Part shown: positions 1 to 8,547 of the stretch, piece after piece
Layout: each line of letters starts with the position of its first letter
Numbering within the stretch: the first letter of the stretch is position 1
NCBI GenBank assembly: GCA_039808465.1
Contig: JBDHTA010000010.1
Location: 1 to 45,528 of the forward strand
From: Metarhizobium sp039808465
Lineage (GTDB): Bacteria; Pseudomonadota; Alphaproteobacteria; Rhizobiales; Rhizobiaceae
Direction of reading: 5' to 3'
Length of the DNA stretch: 45,528 nucleotides
Made by a program: the position numbers and the translations under genes
The notes under the pieces: model-generated
The model's input: the letters and a program-made list of their open reading frames with translations, nothing else
Databases searched by the model: none
What the model was told of the DNA's origin: nothing

Positions 1-439
1 AGCGCAGGCCAAGGCAATAGATGCGCCGCGCCGCGCTCAGCCGCCGGGCGGCCTCGACCAGCGTGGCCAGCGCGTCCGGCTGCGACAGCAGGCCGACCTG
101 CGCGGCGATGCCGCCCAGCATATCGGCCGCCAGCGCCTGATCGCCCTTGAGCTTCTGGCTTTTTGCCTGCGCTCCGACACGACCGGCAAAACCCGTCACG
201 TCGCCCCGCATCGCGTCGGCATATTGCTGGCGGATATCTTCATAGCCGCCAAGTCCCAGATGCTTGGCAAGCCGGGTCATGGTCGCGGGCTGGACGCCAG
301 CGTGGCGCGCCTGCTCGCGCATGGAAAGCAATGCAACGTCGCGCGGCTGGTTCAGGATATAGCGCGCGGCGGCCTGAAGCTGCTCCGACATGGTGTCGAA
401 GGCCTGGACGATCGTGTCTGCGAGAGGGCCGGTTTGCAT
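1..439 (-). CDS. RpiR/MurR-family transcriptional regulator, 5'-complete but cut by the window edge
   Basis: Reads from an ATG at 439 leftwards and leaves the window after about 146 codons, so only the N-terminal HTH_6 domain and the linker into the SIS domain are visible. The recognition region (AGVQPATMTRLAKHLGLGG, about residues 47-65) is typical of RpiR regulators, which bind DNA as dimers and sense phosphosugars or other small ligands through a C-terminal SIS fold. It resembles the regulator at 14193-15047, suggesting paralogy. It is divergent from the beta-keto-acid cleavage gene at 530, and a palindrome overlaps a putative -10 box between them, so control of that gene is plausible. The ligand is unknown. 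Confidence 0.85.
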   Translation of the reverse strand, partial: MQTGPLADTIVQAFDTMSEQLQAAARYILNQPRDVALLSMREQARHAGVQPATMTRLAKHLGLGGYEDIRQQYADAMRGDVTGFAGRVGAQAKSQKLKGDQALAADMLGGIAAQVGLLSQPDALATLVEAARRLSAARRIYCLGLR

Positions 440-468
440 GGGATTCGATTACACCCTTCTTTGGTTGT

Positions 469-500
469 TTGCAACATATGTTTCAATAATGTATATACAT
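469..500 (+). promoter_or_regulatory. Putative promoter with palindromic operator over the -10
   Basis: TTGCAA (469-474) and TATATA (492-497) are spaced by 17 bp and point at the gene starting at 530. The perfect 12-bp palindrome ATGTATATACAT (489-500) covers the -10, which is what a repressor site would look like. The core GTATATAC also fits the GTNTANAC half-site style of HutC-type GntR repressors, so the bound protein need not be the adjacent RpiR regulator. This is seen by eye only. Confidence 0.45.
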
Positions 501-529
501 GATCCATATGAATCATAAGGGATCGACGG

Positions 530-1369
530 ATGACCAACCCCTATAACCCGCATCGGGTGGCGCTTGCAGTAGCGCCGAACGGCGGACGCCGCACCAAGGC
601 CGATCATCCGGCCATTCCGCTGACAGCGGCGGAATTGGCGCGCACGGCCGCAGAATGCCTGGATGCGGGCGCCTCGATGATCCACGCCCATGTCCGCCGC
701 CCCGATGGCCGCCACCTGCTCGACGAGGAAGCCTACCGGCAGGCCATCGGCGCCATCCGCGAGGAGGTCGGCAACCGGCTGGTGATCCAGATCACGACGG
801 AAGCGCTCGGCATCTACACCCCGGCCGAACAGATCGCGGTGCTGAAGGCGGTGCGGCCGGAAGCGGCGTCGCTGGCGCTGCGCGAACTCGCTCCGGACGA
901 GGCCGCCGAGCCGGATTTTGCCGAAGCGCTCGCCTGGATGAAGCGGGAAAACGTCTTGCCGCAGATTATCCTCTACGACCCGGCGGAAGCCGCGCGCCTC
1001 GCCGCGATGATCCGGCGGGGACTGGTGCCCTGGCCGGATATTCCGGTCCTCTATGTGCTCGGCCGCTATACCGTATCCCAGACCTCGCAGCCCGCAGACC
1101 TCCTGCCCTTCCTCGCGCCGGATGCGCCGCGCTTCTCTCACTGGAGCGTTTGCGCCTTCGGACGCCACGAAGCCGCCTGCGTCACCGCCGCCGCCCTGCT
1201 TGGCGGGCATGTCCGCGCCGGGTTCGAGAACAATCTGCATCTGCCGGACGGCACCCTGGCGCCATCGAATGCGGAGCTGATCATGGCAGTCGCAAAGTCC
1301 GCGCACGGACTTGGCATCGAGACATGCGATGCGGACGGCCTTCGCGCCAGCCTCATTTCGTCTCCCTGA
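530..1369 (+). CDS. Beta-keto acid cleavage enzyme (BKACE/Kce family, former DUF849)
   Basis: 279 aa, the usual length for the family. These Zn-dependent enzymes condense a beta-keto acid with acetyl-CoA to give acetoacetate and a new CoA ester; the founding member cleaves 3-keto-5-aminohexanoate in lysine fermentation. The HxH zinc motif is visible as IHAHVR (His52, His54), and the C-terminal GFENN segment matches the conserved glutamate region. The ATG at 530 follows an AAGGGA-like ribosome site. The substrate cannot be read from sequence because the family is functionally diverse. It stands alone between the divergent RpiR regulator and the convergent ABC transporter genes, so it is probably a single-gene unit controlled from the 469-500 region. 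Confidence 0.85.
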   Translation: MTNPYNPHRVALAVAPNGGRRTKADHPAIPLTAAELARTAAECLDAGASMIHAHVRRPDGRHLLDEEAYRQAIGAIREEVGNRLVIQITTEALGIYTPAEQIAVLKAVRPEAASLALRELAPDEAAEPDFAEALAWMKRENVLPQIILYDPAEAARLAAMIRRGLVPWPDIPVLYVLGRYTVSQTSQPADLLPFLAPDAPRFSHWSVCAFGRHEAACVTAAALLGGHVRAGFENNLHLPDGTLAPSNAELIMAVAKSAHGLGIETCDADGLRASLISSP

Positions 1370-1432
1370 GGCGAGCGGAGCCATCCCCCTCGGGGATCGG
1401 TGTGTCGGCGATATGGTTTGCGAGAAGCGCCT

Positions 1433-2245
1433 TCAATTCGCTCCCGATGTTTCCTCCGCCTGATCCGCAACGTCCAGTATCTGCACCACAGGCCCGCCCG
1501 CCGCCGTTCCGAAATAGGCTCGGATGCCGTAGACATCGGCCATGGTTTTCTCGGTCAGAACCTCCTGAGGCAAGCCATCAGCGGCGATGACGCCGTTGTT
1601 CAGGAGAACGAGGCGCGTGCACCAGCGGGCCGCCAGCCCCAGATCGTGCAGCGTGGCAACGACGGCCCGGCCCTCGGCCGCCAGCGACCGGAAGGTGCGC
1701 ATGAGAGCGATCTGATGGGCCGGGTCGAGACCCGCCGCAGGCTCGTCGGCGATCAGGATCGGCGTTTCCTGCGCCAGCGCCCGGGCAATCAGAACCCGGG
1801 CCTTCTCGCCGCCGGACAGGGCCGTCGCGGGCCGGGCCGCAAATCGGGCAACATCCATGCGCTCCATGGCCTGCCGCACCGCCCTGCGGTCGTTCTCCCC
1901 GCGCCGCAGGGCGAATGCGCCAGCATGAGGCACGCGCCCGAGCCCGACGAGACGCTCGACGCTCATCGGCCAGACGATTTCATGCTCCTGCGGCACGTAG
2001 GCCATCAAGGCTGCGCGTTCGGCAAGCGTCAGGTCCGCTCCCGAACGGCCGGAAACGGTCATATCCCCCGCCGAGGGGATGAGCCCGGCGAGGCTGCGAA
2101 GCAGGGTGGATTTCCCCGCCCCGTTCGGGCCGATCAGTCCGACCAGTTCCCCGGCGCAAATCTCCAGGGACAGATTGTCGATGACCGGCCGTTGCGCGAG
2201 ATGCACCGTCAGGTTTCGCGTGGCGAGAAGCGGCGTTTGGGTCAC
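1433..2245 (-). CDS. ABC transporter ATP-binding protein, FecE/HmuV/BtuD type
   Basis: 270 aa. It has a Walker A GPNGAGKS (39-46), a signature ALSGGEKAR (142-150), a Walker B ILIADEP and an H-loop histidine near 200, as in ATPases of siderophore, heme and cobalamin importers. The GTG at 2245 is chosen because it overlaps the stop of the upstream permease (GTGA) and removes 11 unconserved residues. It is the last gene of a minus-strand operon with the FecCD permease (2242-3240) and a binding-protein remnant. Since the binding protein is truncated, the system is likely inactive unless a binding protein encoded elsewhere serves it. Metal chelate or cobalamin specificity is not resolvable. Confidence 0.9.
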   Translation of the reverse strand: MTQTPLLATRNLTVHLAQRPVIDNLSLEICAGELVGLIGPNGAGKSTLLRSLAGLIPSAGDMTVSGRSGADLTLAERAALMAYVPQEHEIVWPMSVERLVGLGRVPHAGAFALRRGENDRRAVRQAMERMDVARFAARPATALSGGEKARVLIARALAQETPILIADEPAAGLDPAHQIALMRTFRSLAAEGRAVVATLHDLGLAARWCTRLVLLNNGVIAADGLPQEVLTEKTMADVYGIRAYFGTAAGGPVVQILDVADQAEETSGAN

Positions 2246-3240
2246 AGCATATCCCTCCGCGTCCGATACACCAGCCACAGGAAGAAGGGCGCGCCGACAA
2301 TGGCCGTGAGAACGCCGAGCTTGACATCGCGCCCCGGCGCGATGAACCGCACGAGAACATCGGCGGCGAGGATCATGCAGGCGCCGCCGATGGCGCTTGC
2401 GGGCAGAAGCCGCGAGGGAACCGACCCGGTGAAAGGCCTGAGCATATGCGGCACGACCAGACCGACGAAGCCGATCGCGCCGGAAACGGCGGTCGCCGCG
2501 CCGACGGAGGCCGCGACGCCGAAGACCACGCGCCGCTGCGCCCCCTTGAGGTCGATTCCCATGCTGGCGGCGGCATCGCGCCCGAGCGTCAGCGCATCCA
2601 GCGCGCGGCCGAGGCTGAAAAGCGACAGCCAGCCAGCCATTATGAAGGGCGCCGCGAGCCAGACATGGGTCATCGACCGGTCGGACAGGGAGCCCATCAT
2701 CCAGAACATGATTTCAAGAGCGGTGAACGGATTGGGCGAAAGATTGAGGGTCAGCGACGTCATCGCCGCCGCAAAGCTGGAAACGGCGACCCCCGCCAGA
2801 ATGAGCGTCAGGGTGCTGCCGGAAGCCCCGGCCATGGCGCGCACGGCCAGCACCGCGAGGAAAGCTCCGGCAAGGCCCGCCAGCGGCAGGCCAAGGGCGA
2901 AGGCTGCCGAAAATCCCGTATAGATCGCCAGCACCGCGCCCAGCGAAGCGGAAGCGGACACGCCGATCAATCCGGGTTCAGCAAGCGGATTGCGCAGGAA
3001 ACCCTGCAAGACGGCCCCGGAAAGCCCGAGCGTCGCGCCGACCAGCAGGCCGAGAATAGCGCGCGGCAGGCGAATATCGTGGATAACCAGTCCGATCAGG
3101 CTGTCTTCCCATGAAAACAGCGCCTTCAGGCTCACGAAGAAGCCGATCCCGGCCGTTCCCACCGTCAGCGACAGGATGAACAGGACAAGCGCGAGCAGCA
3201 CAAGCCCGGCAAGCATCAGATAATAGGAACGGTCGGTCAT
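2242..3240 (-). CDS. FecCD-family ABC transporter permease
   Basis: 332 aa with about ten hydrophobic segments. Typical FecCD landmarks are the LPRAILGLLVGATLGLSGA region and the FVGLVVPHMLR segment, the loop that contacts the ATPase. The start is the ATG at 3240, which overlaps the preceding stop (ATGA). The reading frame extends 23 codons further upstream, but that stretch overlaps the upstream gene and is not permease-like. Its partner ATPase follows with a 4-base overlap. The family imports ferric siderophores, heme or vitamin B12. The gene looks intact, in contrast to the binding protein ahead of it. Confidence 0.9.
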   Translation of the reverse strand: MTDRSYYLMLAGLVLLALVLFILSLTVGTAGIGFFVSLKALFSWEDSLIGLVIHDIRLPRAILGLLVGATLGLSGAVLQGFLRNPLAEPGLIGVSASASLGAVLAIYTGFSAAFALGLPLAGLAGAFLAVLAVRAMAGASGSTLTLILAGVAVSSFAAAMTSLTLNLSPNPFTALEIMFWMMGSLSDRSMTHVWLAAPFIMAGWLSLFSLGRALDALTLGRDAAASMGIDLKGAQRRVVFGVAASVGAATAVSGAIGFVGLVVPHMLRPFTGSVPSRLLPASAIGGACMILAADVLVRFIAPGRDVKLGVLTAIVGAPFFLWLVYRTRRDML

Positions 3241-3797
3241 CGGCTCTCCGTCTTCTTTGCCGCCTCTTGCAGCAGGCGAACCGCCTCCAGCGTGAACGGC
3301 CCGCCGCATACGGTCAGCGCCGAAGGCAGCACGGCGATCTGCTTGCGCGCCGCGAATGCGAGAAAGGCCGGATGCCGGAAATTCTGCTGGGCAAGCGCGG
3401 GCGTGCCGTATTGCTGGTCCGCGACCGCGATGATATCGGGATCGGCCATCACGAGCGCTTCGAGCGGCAGGATGCCGGTTCCCCTCAGCCCGAATTCGTG
3501 GGCGATATTGCGCAGGCCCGCCGCCCCGACCACCTCATCGATCAGCGTGCCCGCGCCGGATGAATAGCTGTTGGCGTAATAAAGCGCGATGCGGCGATCC
3601 GGAACCGGACGCGCCCTCAGCTCCGCCAGCTCGGCATCGAAGGCCGCCAGAATGGCATCCGCCCGGCTTCGCTTTCCAAGCGCGTCCCCCATGCGGCGAA
3701 ATTCGGTCCGCACGTCATCGAAGGATGCGGCGGGCGGAAATTCCTCGACGGGAATGCCGAGTTCGTGCAGCAGGCCGACGGTGGTGCGGGTGTGCGC
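3237..3797 (-). pseudogene. ABC substrate-binding protein (BtuF/TroA-like), C-terminal remnant
   Basis: The last 185 codons or so read as the second half of a periplasmic iron-complex/cobalamin-binding protein (HTRTTVGLLHELGIPV, then SYSSGAGTLIDEVVGAAG, ending KKTESR). The upstream half, including the signal peptide, is absent. At about 3795-3803 the homology stops and the DNA becomes the C-terminal half of a methylcitrate synthase on the other strand. The frame stays open further right, to 5294, but that part is only the antisense of prpC and prpB. It overlaps the FecCD permease by 4 bases, as expected for a transporter operon. It is either a real deletion fusion or an assembly join. Confidence 0.75.
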
Positions 3798-3800
3798 GCC

Positions 3801-4430
3801 ATGCATACCTCGCTGCTCCTTTACGCCGAGCACGAGTTCAACGCCTCCACCTTCACCGCCCGTTCCATCGCCGGAACCGGATCGGATATGTATTCGGCCA
3901 TCGTCGGCGCCATCGGCGCCTTGCGCGGCCCGAAGCATGGCGGCGCCAACGAAGTGGCCTTCGAGACCCAGAAGCGCTACGCCGATCCGGCCGAAGCGGA
4001 AGCCGATATCCGCCGCCGCGTCGAGGCGAAGGAGGTGGTGATCGGTTTCGGCCATCCGGTCTATACGCTCGCCGATCCGCGCAACGAGGTGATCAGGCGC
4101 GTTGCGCACGGCCTTTCCGCCGAAGCCGGAACAATGAAGATGTTCGATATCGCAACGCGGATCGAGGCGGCGATGGCCGAAACGAAGAAGATGTTCGCCA
4201 ATCTCGACTGGTTCAGAGCCGTCTCCTATCATCTCATGGGCGTGCCGACGGCGATGTTCACGCCGCTCTTCGTCATCGCCCGCACCTCCGGCTGGGCCGC
4301 GCATGTCATCGAGCAGCGGACCGACAACAAGATCATCCGCCCCTCCGCCAATTACACCGGCCCGGAGAACCGGACCTTCGTTCCCATCGAAAGACGCGGC
4401 GAGGCTGCCGTATCCTCGAAAGCCGCCTGA
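3801..4430 (+). pseudogene. prpC: 2-Methylcitrate synthase, 5'-truncated
   Basis: About 209 codons of the C-terminal half of a citrate/methylcitrate synthase (full length about 370-380). The catalytic landmarks of this half are present: GPKHGGANE with the first histidine, GFGHPVYT with the second, and an Asp in ANLDWF; the end is PSANYTGPENRTFVP. The N-terminal half of the large domain is missing, and at 3800 the sequence abruptly becomes an ABC binding-protein gene on the opposite strand. The remaining frame is open and the stop is normal. The next gene, prpB, starts 9 bases later, so this is the usual prpC-prpB pair of the methylcitrate cycle for propionate, now broken at its 5' end. The fragment should not make an active synthase. 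Confidence 0.85.
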
Positions 4431-4439
4431 GGATTTATA

Positions 4440-5357
4440 ATGCCCTATCTCGTTTCTCACGATCTGCCCGCGCAACCGGCAGGCATCCGCTTCCGCCATC
4501 TCATTGAGCGGGGTGGCATCCTGCAACTGCCCGGCGCGCATAACGGCATGGCGGCCTTGCAGGCCAGGGCCGCCGGTTTCGAGGGCCTGTATCTCTCCGG
4601 CGCGGCGATGACCGCCTCCATGGGCATTCCCGATCTCGGCATCATCACGGTGGATGAGGTTTCCTTCTTCATCCGCCAGATCGCCCGCGCCAGCGGCCTG
4701 CCGCTGCTGGTCGACGGCGATACCGGCTATGGCGAGGCGCTCAACGTCATGCATATGGTGCGCGCCTTCGAGGATGCCGGGGCGGGGGCGGTCCATATCG
4801 AGGACCAGCTTCTGCCGAAGAAATGCGGCCATCTCAACGACAAGAAGCTCGCCGATCCCCGCGACATGGCCGCCAAGGTCGCAGCCGCAGCCAGAGCGCG
4901 CCGCCACCTCTATCTCATCGCCCGCACCGATGCGGCGGCCAGCGAGGGCATCGACGGCGCGGTGGCGCGGGCGAAACTCTTCATCGAGGCAGGCGCGGAC
5001 GCCATTTTCCCGGAAGCCCTCACCACCGCCGAGATGTTCCGCGAATTCGCCCGCCGCATGCCGGGCGTTCCCCTGCTCGCCAATATGACGGAGTTCGGCC
5101 GCACGCCCTTCTTCACCGCATCGGAATTCGAGGCGATGGGCTATCGCATGGTGATCTGGCCCGTCTCGTCGCTGCGCGTGGCCAACAGGGCGCAGGAGAA
5201 GCTTTACGCGACGCTGAAGCGCGACGGCTCGGCCAAGGCCATGCTCGGCGAGATGCAGACCCGCGCCGAACTCTACGACACGATCGGCCTGCATGCCTAT
5301 GAGGCGCTCGACGCCTCCATCATCAAGACCATCGTGCCGGAGCCGGTAACCTTATAG
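4440..5357 (+). CDS. prpB: 2-Methylisocitrate lyase
   Basis: 305 aa, full length for PrpB. It splits 2-methylisocitrate into pyruvate and succinate, the last step of the methylcitrate cycle. It belongs to the PEP mutase/isocitrate lyase family: the Mg-binding VDGDTGYGE (Asp92, Asp94) and the signature KKCGH (127-131, catalytic Cys129) are intact. The ATG at 4440 lies 7 bases past a GAGG ribosome site that overlaps the prpC stop, implying translational coupling. Because prpC and any promoter upstream of it were removed by the junction at 3800, its expression and purpose here are uncertain. Confidence 0.93.
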   Translation: MPYLVSHDLPAQPAGIRFRHLIERGGILQLPGAHNGMAALQARAAGFEGLYLSGAAMTASMGIPDLGIITVDEVSFFIRQIARASGLPLLVDGDTGYGEALNVMHMVRAFEDAGAGAVHIEDQLLPKKCGHLNDKKLADPRDMAAKVAAAARARRHLYLIARTDAAASEGIDGAVARAKLFIEAGADAIFPEALTTAEMFREFARRMPGVPLLANMTEFGRTPFFTASEFEAMGYRMVIWPVSSLRVANRAQEKLYATLKRDGSAKAMLGEMQTRAELYDTIGLHAYEALDASIIKTIVPEPVTL

Positions 5358-5384
5358 CAGTTACCACGAACCGCGTTTGCGCAG

Positions 5385-5585
5385 CTAGGCGGCGGCTTTG
5401 TCCAGGCCGCCGAACGGAAAGACATGGACATGCCCTTCGAGCGGCGGATGCCCCGCGATCCCGTAACGATCGAGAAGACCCGTCTCCAGCAAATCCATCG
5501 AGGAGGCAAAGGCCCTCGCTGGCGGATTGACACCGTCATCGCCCGCATCCCGGAAGGCGGTCTTGCGCACATCGATACCCGGATT
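5385..5585 (-). pseudogene. Methylenetetrahydrofolate reductase-like remnant with internal deletion
   Basis: A roughly 66-codon open stretch directly downstream of, and in frame with, the TGA of the glycosyltransferase gene. It contains RAFASSMDLLETGLLDRYG and IAGHP, then HVHVFPFGGLDKAAA and a TAG stop. From memory of MTHFR-like proteins, the first block lies in the middle and the HVFPFGGL block at the C-terminus, so about 130 residues between them appear lost, as does the N-terminus. It is best read as a decaying fragment. The assignment rests on motif recall, and no alignment was run. Confidence 0.5.
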
Positions 5586-6734
5586 TCAGTGAGAGAGAGT
5601 TTTCAGCGTTTCGGTGGCGATCCCGTCCCAGGGCAGAATGCCGTCCTTGAAGGATTCAAGCCGGGGCATGGCGAGGGCGGCATCGATCTTGCCGCGCCAG
5701 CCGGTCTCGCCGCTGGCCGCATAGCGGATCTCGTTGCCGCGCAATGCCGGGATGATGTCGGGCAAAAGCACCGGCAGCCGGCAATAGGCGTATTGCCTGA
5801 GCTTCAGGCTCGATTCCGCCAGATAAACCTCGCGCTCGGACATCCGGTAGGGCGCCAGCCCGATATCCGCATGACGGATGTAGGGAACGATCGACTCGAA
5901 GCTCCGTTCGCCATGCAGTTTGACGTTTTCCGGCACATTGTCATGCCAGTGGATGCCGAACAGATGGAAGGTGACCTCCGGCGCCGCGGCGGCAAGAGCC
6001 TCGGTCGCGGCCTGATCGAACAGCATGTCGCCGACGGCGATCGCATTGCGCGTGCCGGGCGGATAGGGGCTTGTATCCGCCCGGTCGAACAGCGCGGTGT
6101 CGACCCCCTGGGGAACTACATGCACGCGCCCGCCCGGCGGCAACATCCGGCCAAGCGACGCCGCAGGCACGCAGATCGAATCGAACCGGGGGATCTGTTC
6201 GCGTTCAATCGCCTGTAGAAGCGGCGCCGCGCCGACGCTGTGCAGCAGGTCACGGCAGAAATAGAGGGTCCGGGCGCGTGGATTGAGCCTGCGGACGAGA
6301 CCCGTGAAGATGAGCGCCGTGCCGCTCTCGAAGACGATGATATCGGCGGCGGCGATTGCATCCTGCGCGAAGCGCGGCAGCCGCGCCCCGTAATGGCGAA
6401 ACAGCGGACGCATGACCGCGTTGACCGCCGCCCTGCGGGAGCTGAAGCCGTGAACGAGCGGCAGATGGGCGCCCGTCTTCACACGGGGCGCGATTTCGGT
6501 CAGCCTGCCAGCGGGTAGCGTGCGAAGGGCCCTGAACCGCCCCGGCTGCTTCAGCAGCGTCAGCCAGCTATGCCCGACCGTGAGGAAGGTCACGTCATGG
6601 CCCATCTCCGCCCAGCTCTGGCTTACGAAATGCACGCTTGCCTTTCGGAAATCCGGCAGGAAAATATGCGACGTCAGAACGACGATCTTCCTTGATCCGG
6701 AATTGCCGTGACTGCTGTCGGAGAGGGCTGACAT
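5586..6734 (-). CDS. GumK-like glycosyltransferase (GT70-type)
   Basis: 382 aa. The sequence matches the layout of Xanthomonas GumK, the membrane-associated glucuronosyltransferase of xanthan synthesis: an N-terminal VLTSHIF block, the acceptor-domain VFESGTALIF segment, VPQGVDTALFD, AVGDMLFD, a TFHLFG strand, then LAPY and YLAESSLKLRQYAY in the donor-sugar domain. It is predicted to transfer a uronic acid or other sugar from a nucleotide donor to a lipid-linked intermediate at the inner membrane. The flippase gene lies just upstream on the same strand, followed by an 87-bp gap that could hold its own promoter. Exact donor and acceptor are unknown. Confidence 0.8.
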   Translation of the reverse strand: MSALSDSSHGNSGSRKIVVLTSHIFLPDFRKASVHFVSQSWAEMGHDVTFLTVGHSWLTLLKQPGRFRALRTLPAGRLTEIAPRVKTGAHLPLVHGFSSRRAAVNAVMRPLFRHYGARLPRFAQDAIAAADIIVFESGTALIFTGLVRRLNPRARTLYFCRDLLHSVGAAPLLQAIEREQIPRFDSICVPAASLGRMLPPGGRVHVVPQGVDTALFDRADTSPYPPGTRNAIAVGDMLFDQAATEALAAAAPEVTFHLFGIHWHDNVPENVKLHGERSFESIVPYIRHADIGLAPYRMSEREVYLAESSLKLRQYAYCRLPVLLPDIIPALRGNEIRYAASGETGWRGKIDAALAMPRLESFKDGILPWDGIATETLKTLSH

Positions 6735-6821
6735 TACATCGATGAACTTTTTATGGACAATGTATCCCTAAACTGTCTTCCGGAAGTTAATATTTCGCAA
6801 CCACAGAGTTGTAACCCTTGC

Positions 6822-8321
6822 TTATACGCGTGGCGTGATAATGGAGACCAGAAGCCTTGCCGAAGAGCGCAGCAAGCGCGGAAGACGATTGAAGGCCGCG
6901 TTGTCGAGCAGCATTGCCCCGTCCTGCGGGGCGATCAGCCGGAAGACCCGCAGGGCCGCGGCATAGGTGAGCGCGCCGCCGACAACCGCCGCGAACATCC
7001 CGCCAGTGCCCGGAAGCGCAGCCGTGATCGCAAAAGCCGCCAGGCCGCACGACGCGGCGGCCAGCGCAGTGCGGAAGAGCGCGCCGAAGGGAATGGCCGG
7101 ACCGTTGGCGCGCCTCAGCACGATCGCCAGCAGGCAGAAGGAAAGCAGTTCGATCGCGATGCGCGCTACGGCGGCGCCCTCCAGTCCCGCCACGGCGATG
7201 GCGCCTGAAAGCAGGCCAATCGTGACGATCGCGAGCACGATCATGGTTGAAAGCAGTTTGCCGCTGTTGCCTCGGGCCGCCAGATAGGCCCAGGGCACCA
7301 CGGCAATGCCGGTGAAGGCGGAGGAAACGAGAAGCAGGGAGGCTGCTTTCGCCGCTGGGGCGAACTCGGCGCCGAACACCCAGGCGATGAAGCCCGGAGC
7401 GATAGCCGCGCCGCCGAAGGCGACCGGAAAAACGGCCAGCGCCGTGAAGCGCATGGCATCGCGAAACAGCGATGCCTGCTTTTCGGCATGCCCGCGCGCG
7501 GACGAAAACCCGACAACGAGCGCCGGTGAAATCTGGAATGCGAACTGCCCGACCAGCCCCGCGAACACGGCCGCCACCGCGAAATACCCCATGCCGGACG
7601 CGGACAGGAAAATGCCGAGCAGGGCAAGCTCGACGCGTGTCATCAGTATGACGTCGATCAGATCGCTGAGCCACATCTGGCGGGCATAGATGCGCATGTC
7701 CGGCGAGAGGCTGGCGGGATCGGGCCGCGCGGCCCGGTCCACATAACTGGCGAGCTTCAGCACTTGCGGCAGGAACCGCACCGCCATTCCGGCGATTGCG
7801 CCCGCCGGGCCGAGGAAGATGGCGCCGATCACGATGAAGGGCAGTTGCAGCAGGCTGCCGCTGACGGTGCTGAGAGCGGCCTCGCGAAAATTGCCCAGCC
7901 CGCGTGAAACGGCCGTGGCGAACGCAAAGAGCGCATAAAGCGCAAACAGCAGCGCCGTCGATGCCCATTGCAGCGCGTCCGCGCCGCCCTCATGCCAGCT
8001 CTGATACGATGCCCAGACTGCGATGCCGAAGACCCCGAGCAGGATGCCGGGAAGAAAGCGCCTCAGGCCCGTCACCACCCGCACTTTCCACAGCGCCTGT
8101 TGCGCATCGTCCCCCTCCGCCAGCGCGCGAAGCAGCATTTGCGGGATGCCGCGATCGATCAGCGCCGACAGCGACATCGCAAGCCATAGGGAAAACGCCG
8201 TAAGCCCCGCGCCTTCGGGCCCGAGCAGCCGCGCCGTCAGCATGCTGACCGCAAATCCCGCGATGACCGAAACACCGGTCGCGGCGAGATTGAGGAGCGA
8301 CGAATTCAGCACGGTACCCAT
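6822..8321 (-). CDS. Wzx-type polysaccharide flippase (MVF/PST superfamily)
   Basis: 499 aa, mostly hydrophobic, with about 12-14 membrane segments. It opens with NSSLLNLAATGVSVIAGF and the LLGPEGAGL motif typical of lipid-linked oligosaccharide flippases in the polysaccharide transporter family. It would move undecaprenyl-linked repeat units across the inner membrane for surface polysaccharide assembly. It is flanked by a GumK-like glycosyltransferase downstream and a divergent TupA-like gene upstream, which supports the role. No polymerase (Wzy) or Wza/Wzc export genes are nearby, so the rest of the pathway must lie elsewhere. Confidence 0.85.
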   Translation of the reverse strand: MGTVLNSSLLNLAATGVSVIAGFAVSMLTARLLGPEGAGLTAFSLWLAMSLSALIDRGIPQMLLRALAEGDDAQQALWKVRVVTGLRRFLPGILLGVFGIAVWASYQSWHEGGADALQWASTALLFALYALFAFATAVSRGLGNFREAALSTVSGSLLQLPFIVIGAIFLGPAGAIAGMAVRFLPQVLKLASYVDRAARPDPASLSPDMRIYARQMWLSDLIDVILMTRVELALLGIFLSASGMGYFAVAAVFAGLVGQFAFQISPALVVGFSSARGHAEKQASLFRDAMRFTALAVFPVAFGGAAIAPGFIAWVFGAEFAPAAKAASLLLVSSAFTGIAVVPWAYLAARGNSGKLLSTMIVLAIVTIGLLSGAIAVAGLEGAAVARIAIELLSFCLLAIVLRRANGPAIPFGALFRTALAAASCGLAAFAITAALPGTGGMFAAVVGGALTYAAALRVFRLIAPQDGAMLLDNAAFNRLPRLLRSSARLLVSIITPRV

Positions 8322-8547
8322 CGGGAAGTCCTAAAGCATGACTGAGGCTGCAAGCTGCGCGTTGAAAAGCGCTTAAACCCTGCGGCAGAATAAAAGATTA
8401 AAGCAGCGCGGCATCCTGAATTCGGGGGATTGCGGGGCGTTGGCGGGTAATGTTCCTTTAAAGAAAGGCAGGCATCCTGCCGCGGGGGCGAAGAGCGCTC
8501 CGGCATCCGGCTGCGCAGCGGGCGAAGCGGACGAGGGAGACCTTATC

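Noticed and set aside
1383..1397. ATCCCC/GGGGAT hairpin between convergent genes
   Set aside because: Only a 6-bp stem with a 3-base loop and no T-tract; too weak to call as a terminator.
3237..5294. 685-codon open frame on the minus strand
   Set aside because: Only its last 185 codons are protein-like (binding-protein remnant); the rest is the antisense of prpC and prpB and stays open because of GC bias.
5586..5588. TGA readthrough or selenocysteine joining the glycosyltransferase to the downstream in-frame stretch
   Set aside because: The glycosyltransferase ends at a length normal for GumK-like proteins and the extension resembles an unrelated enzyme; no recoding signal was recognised.
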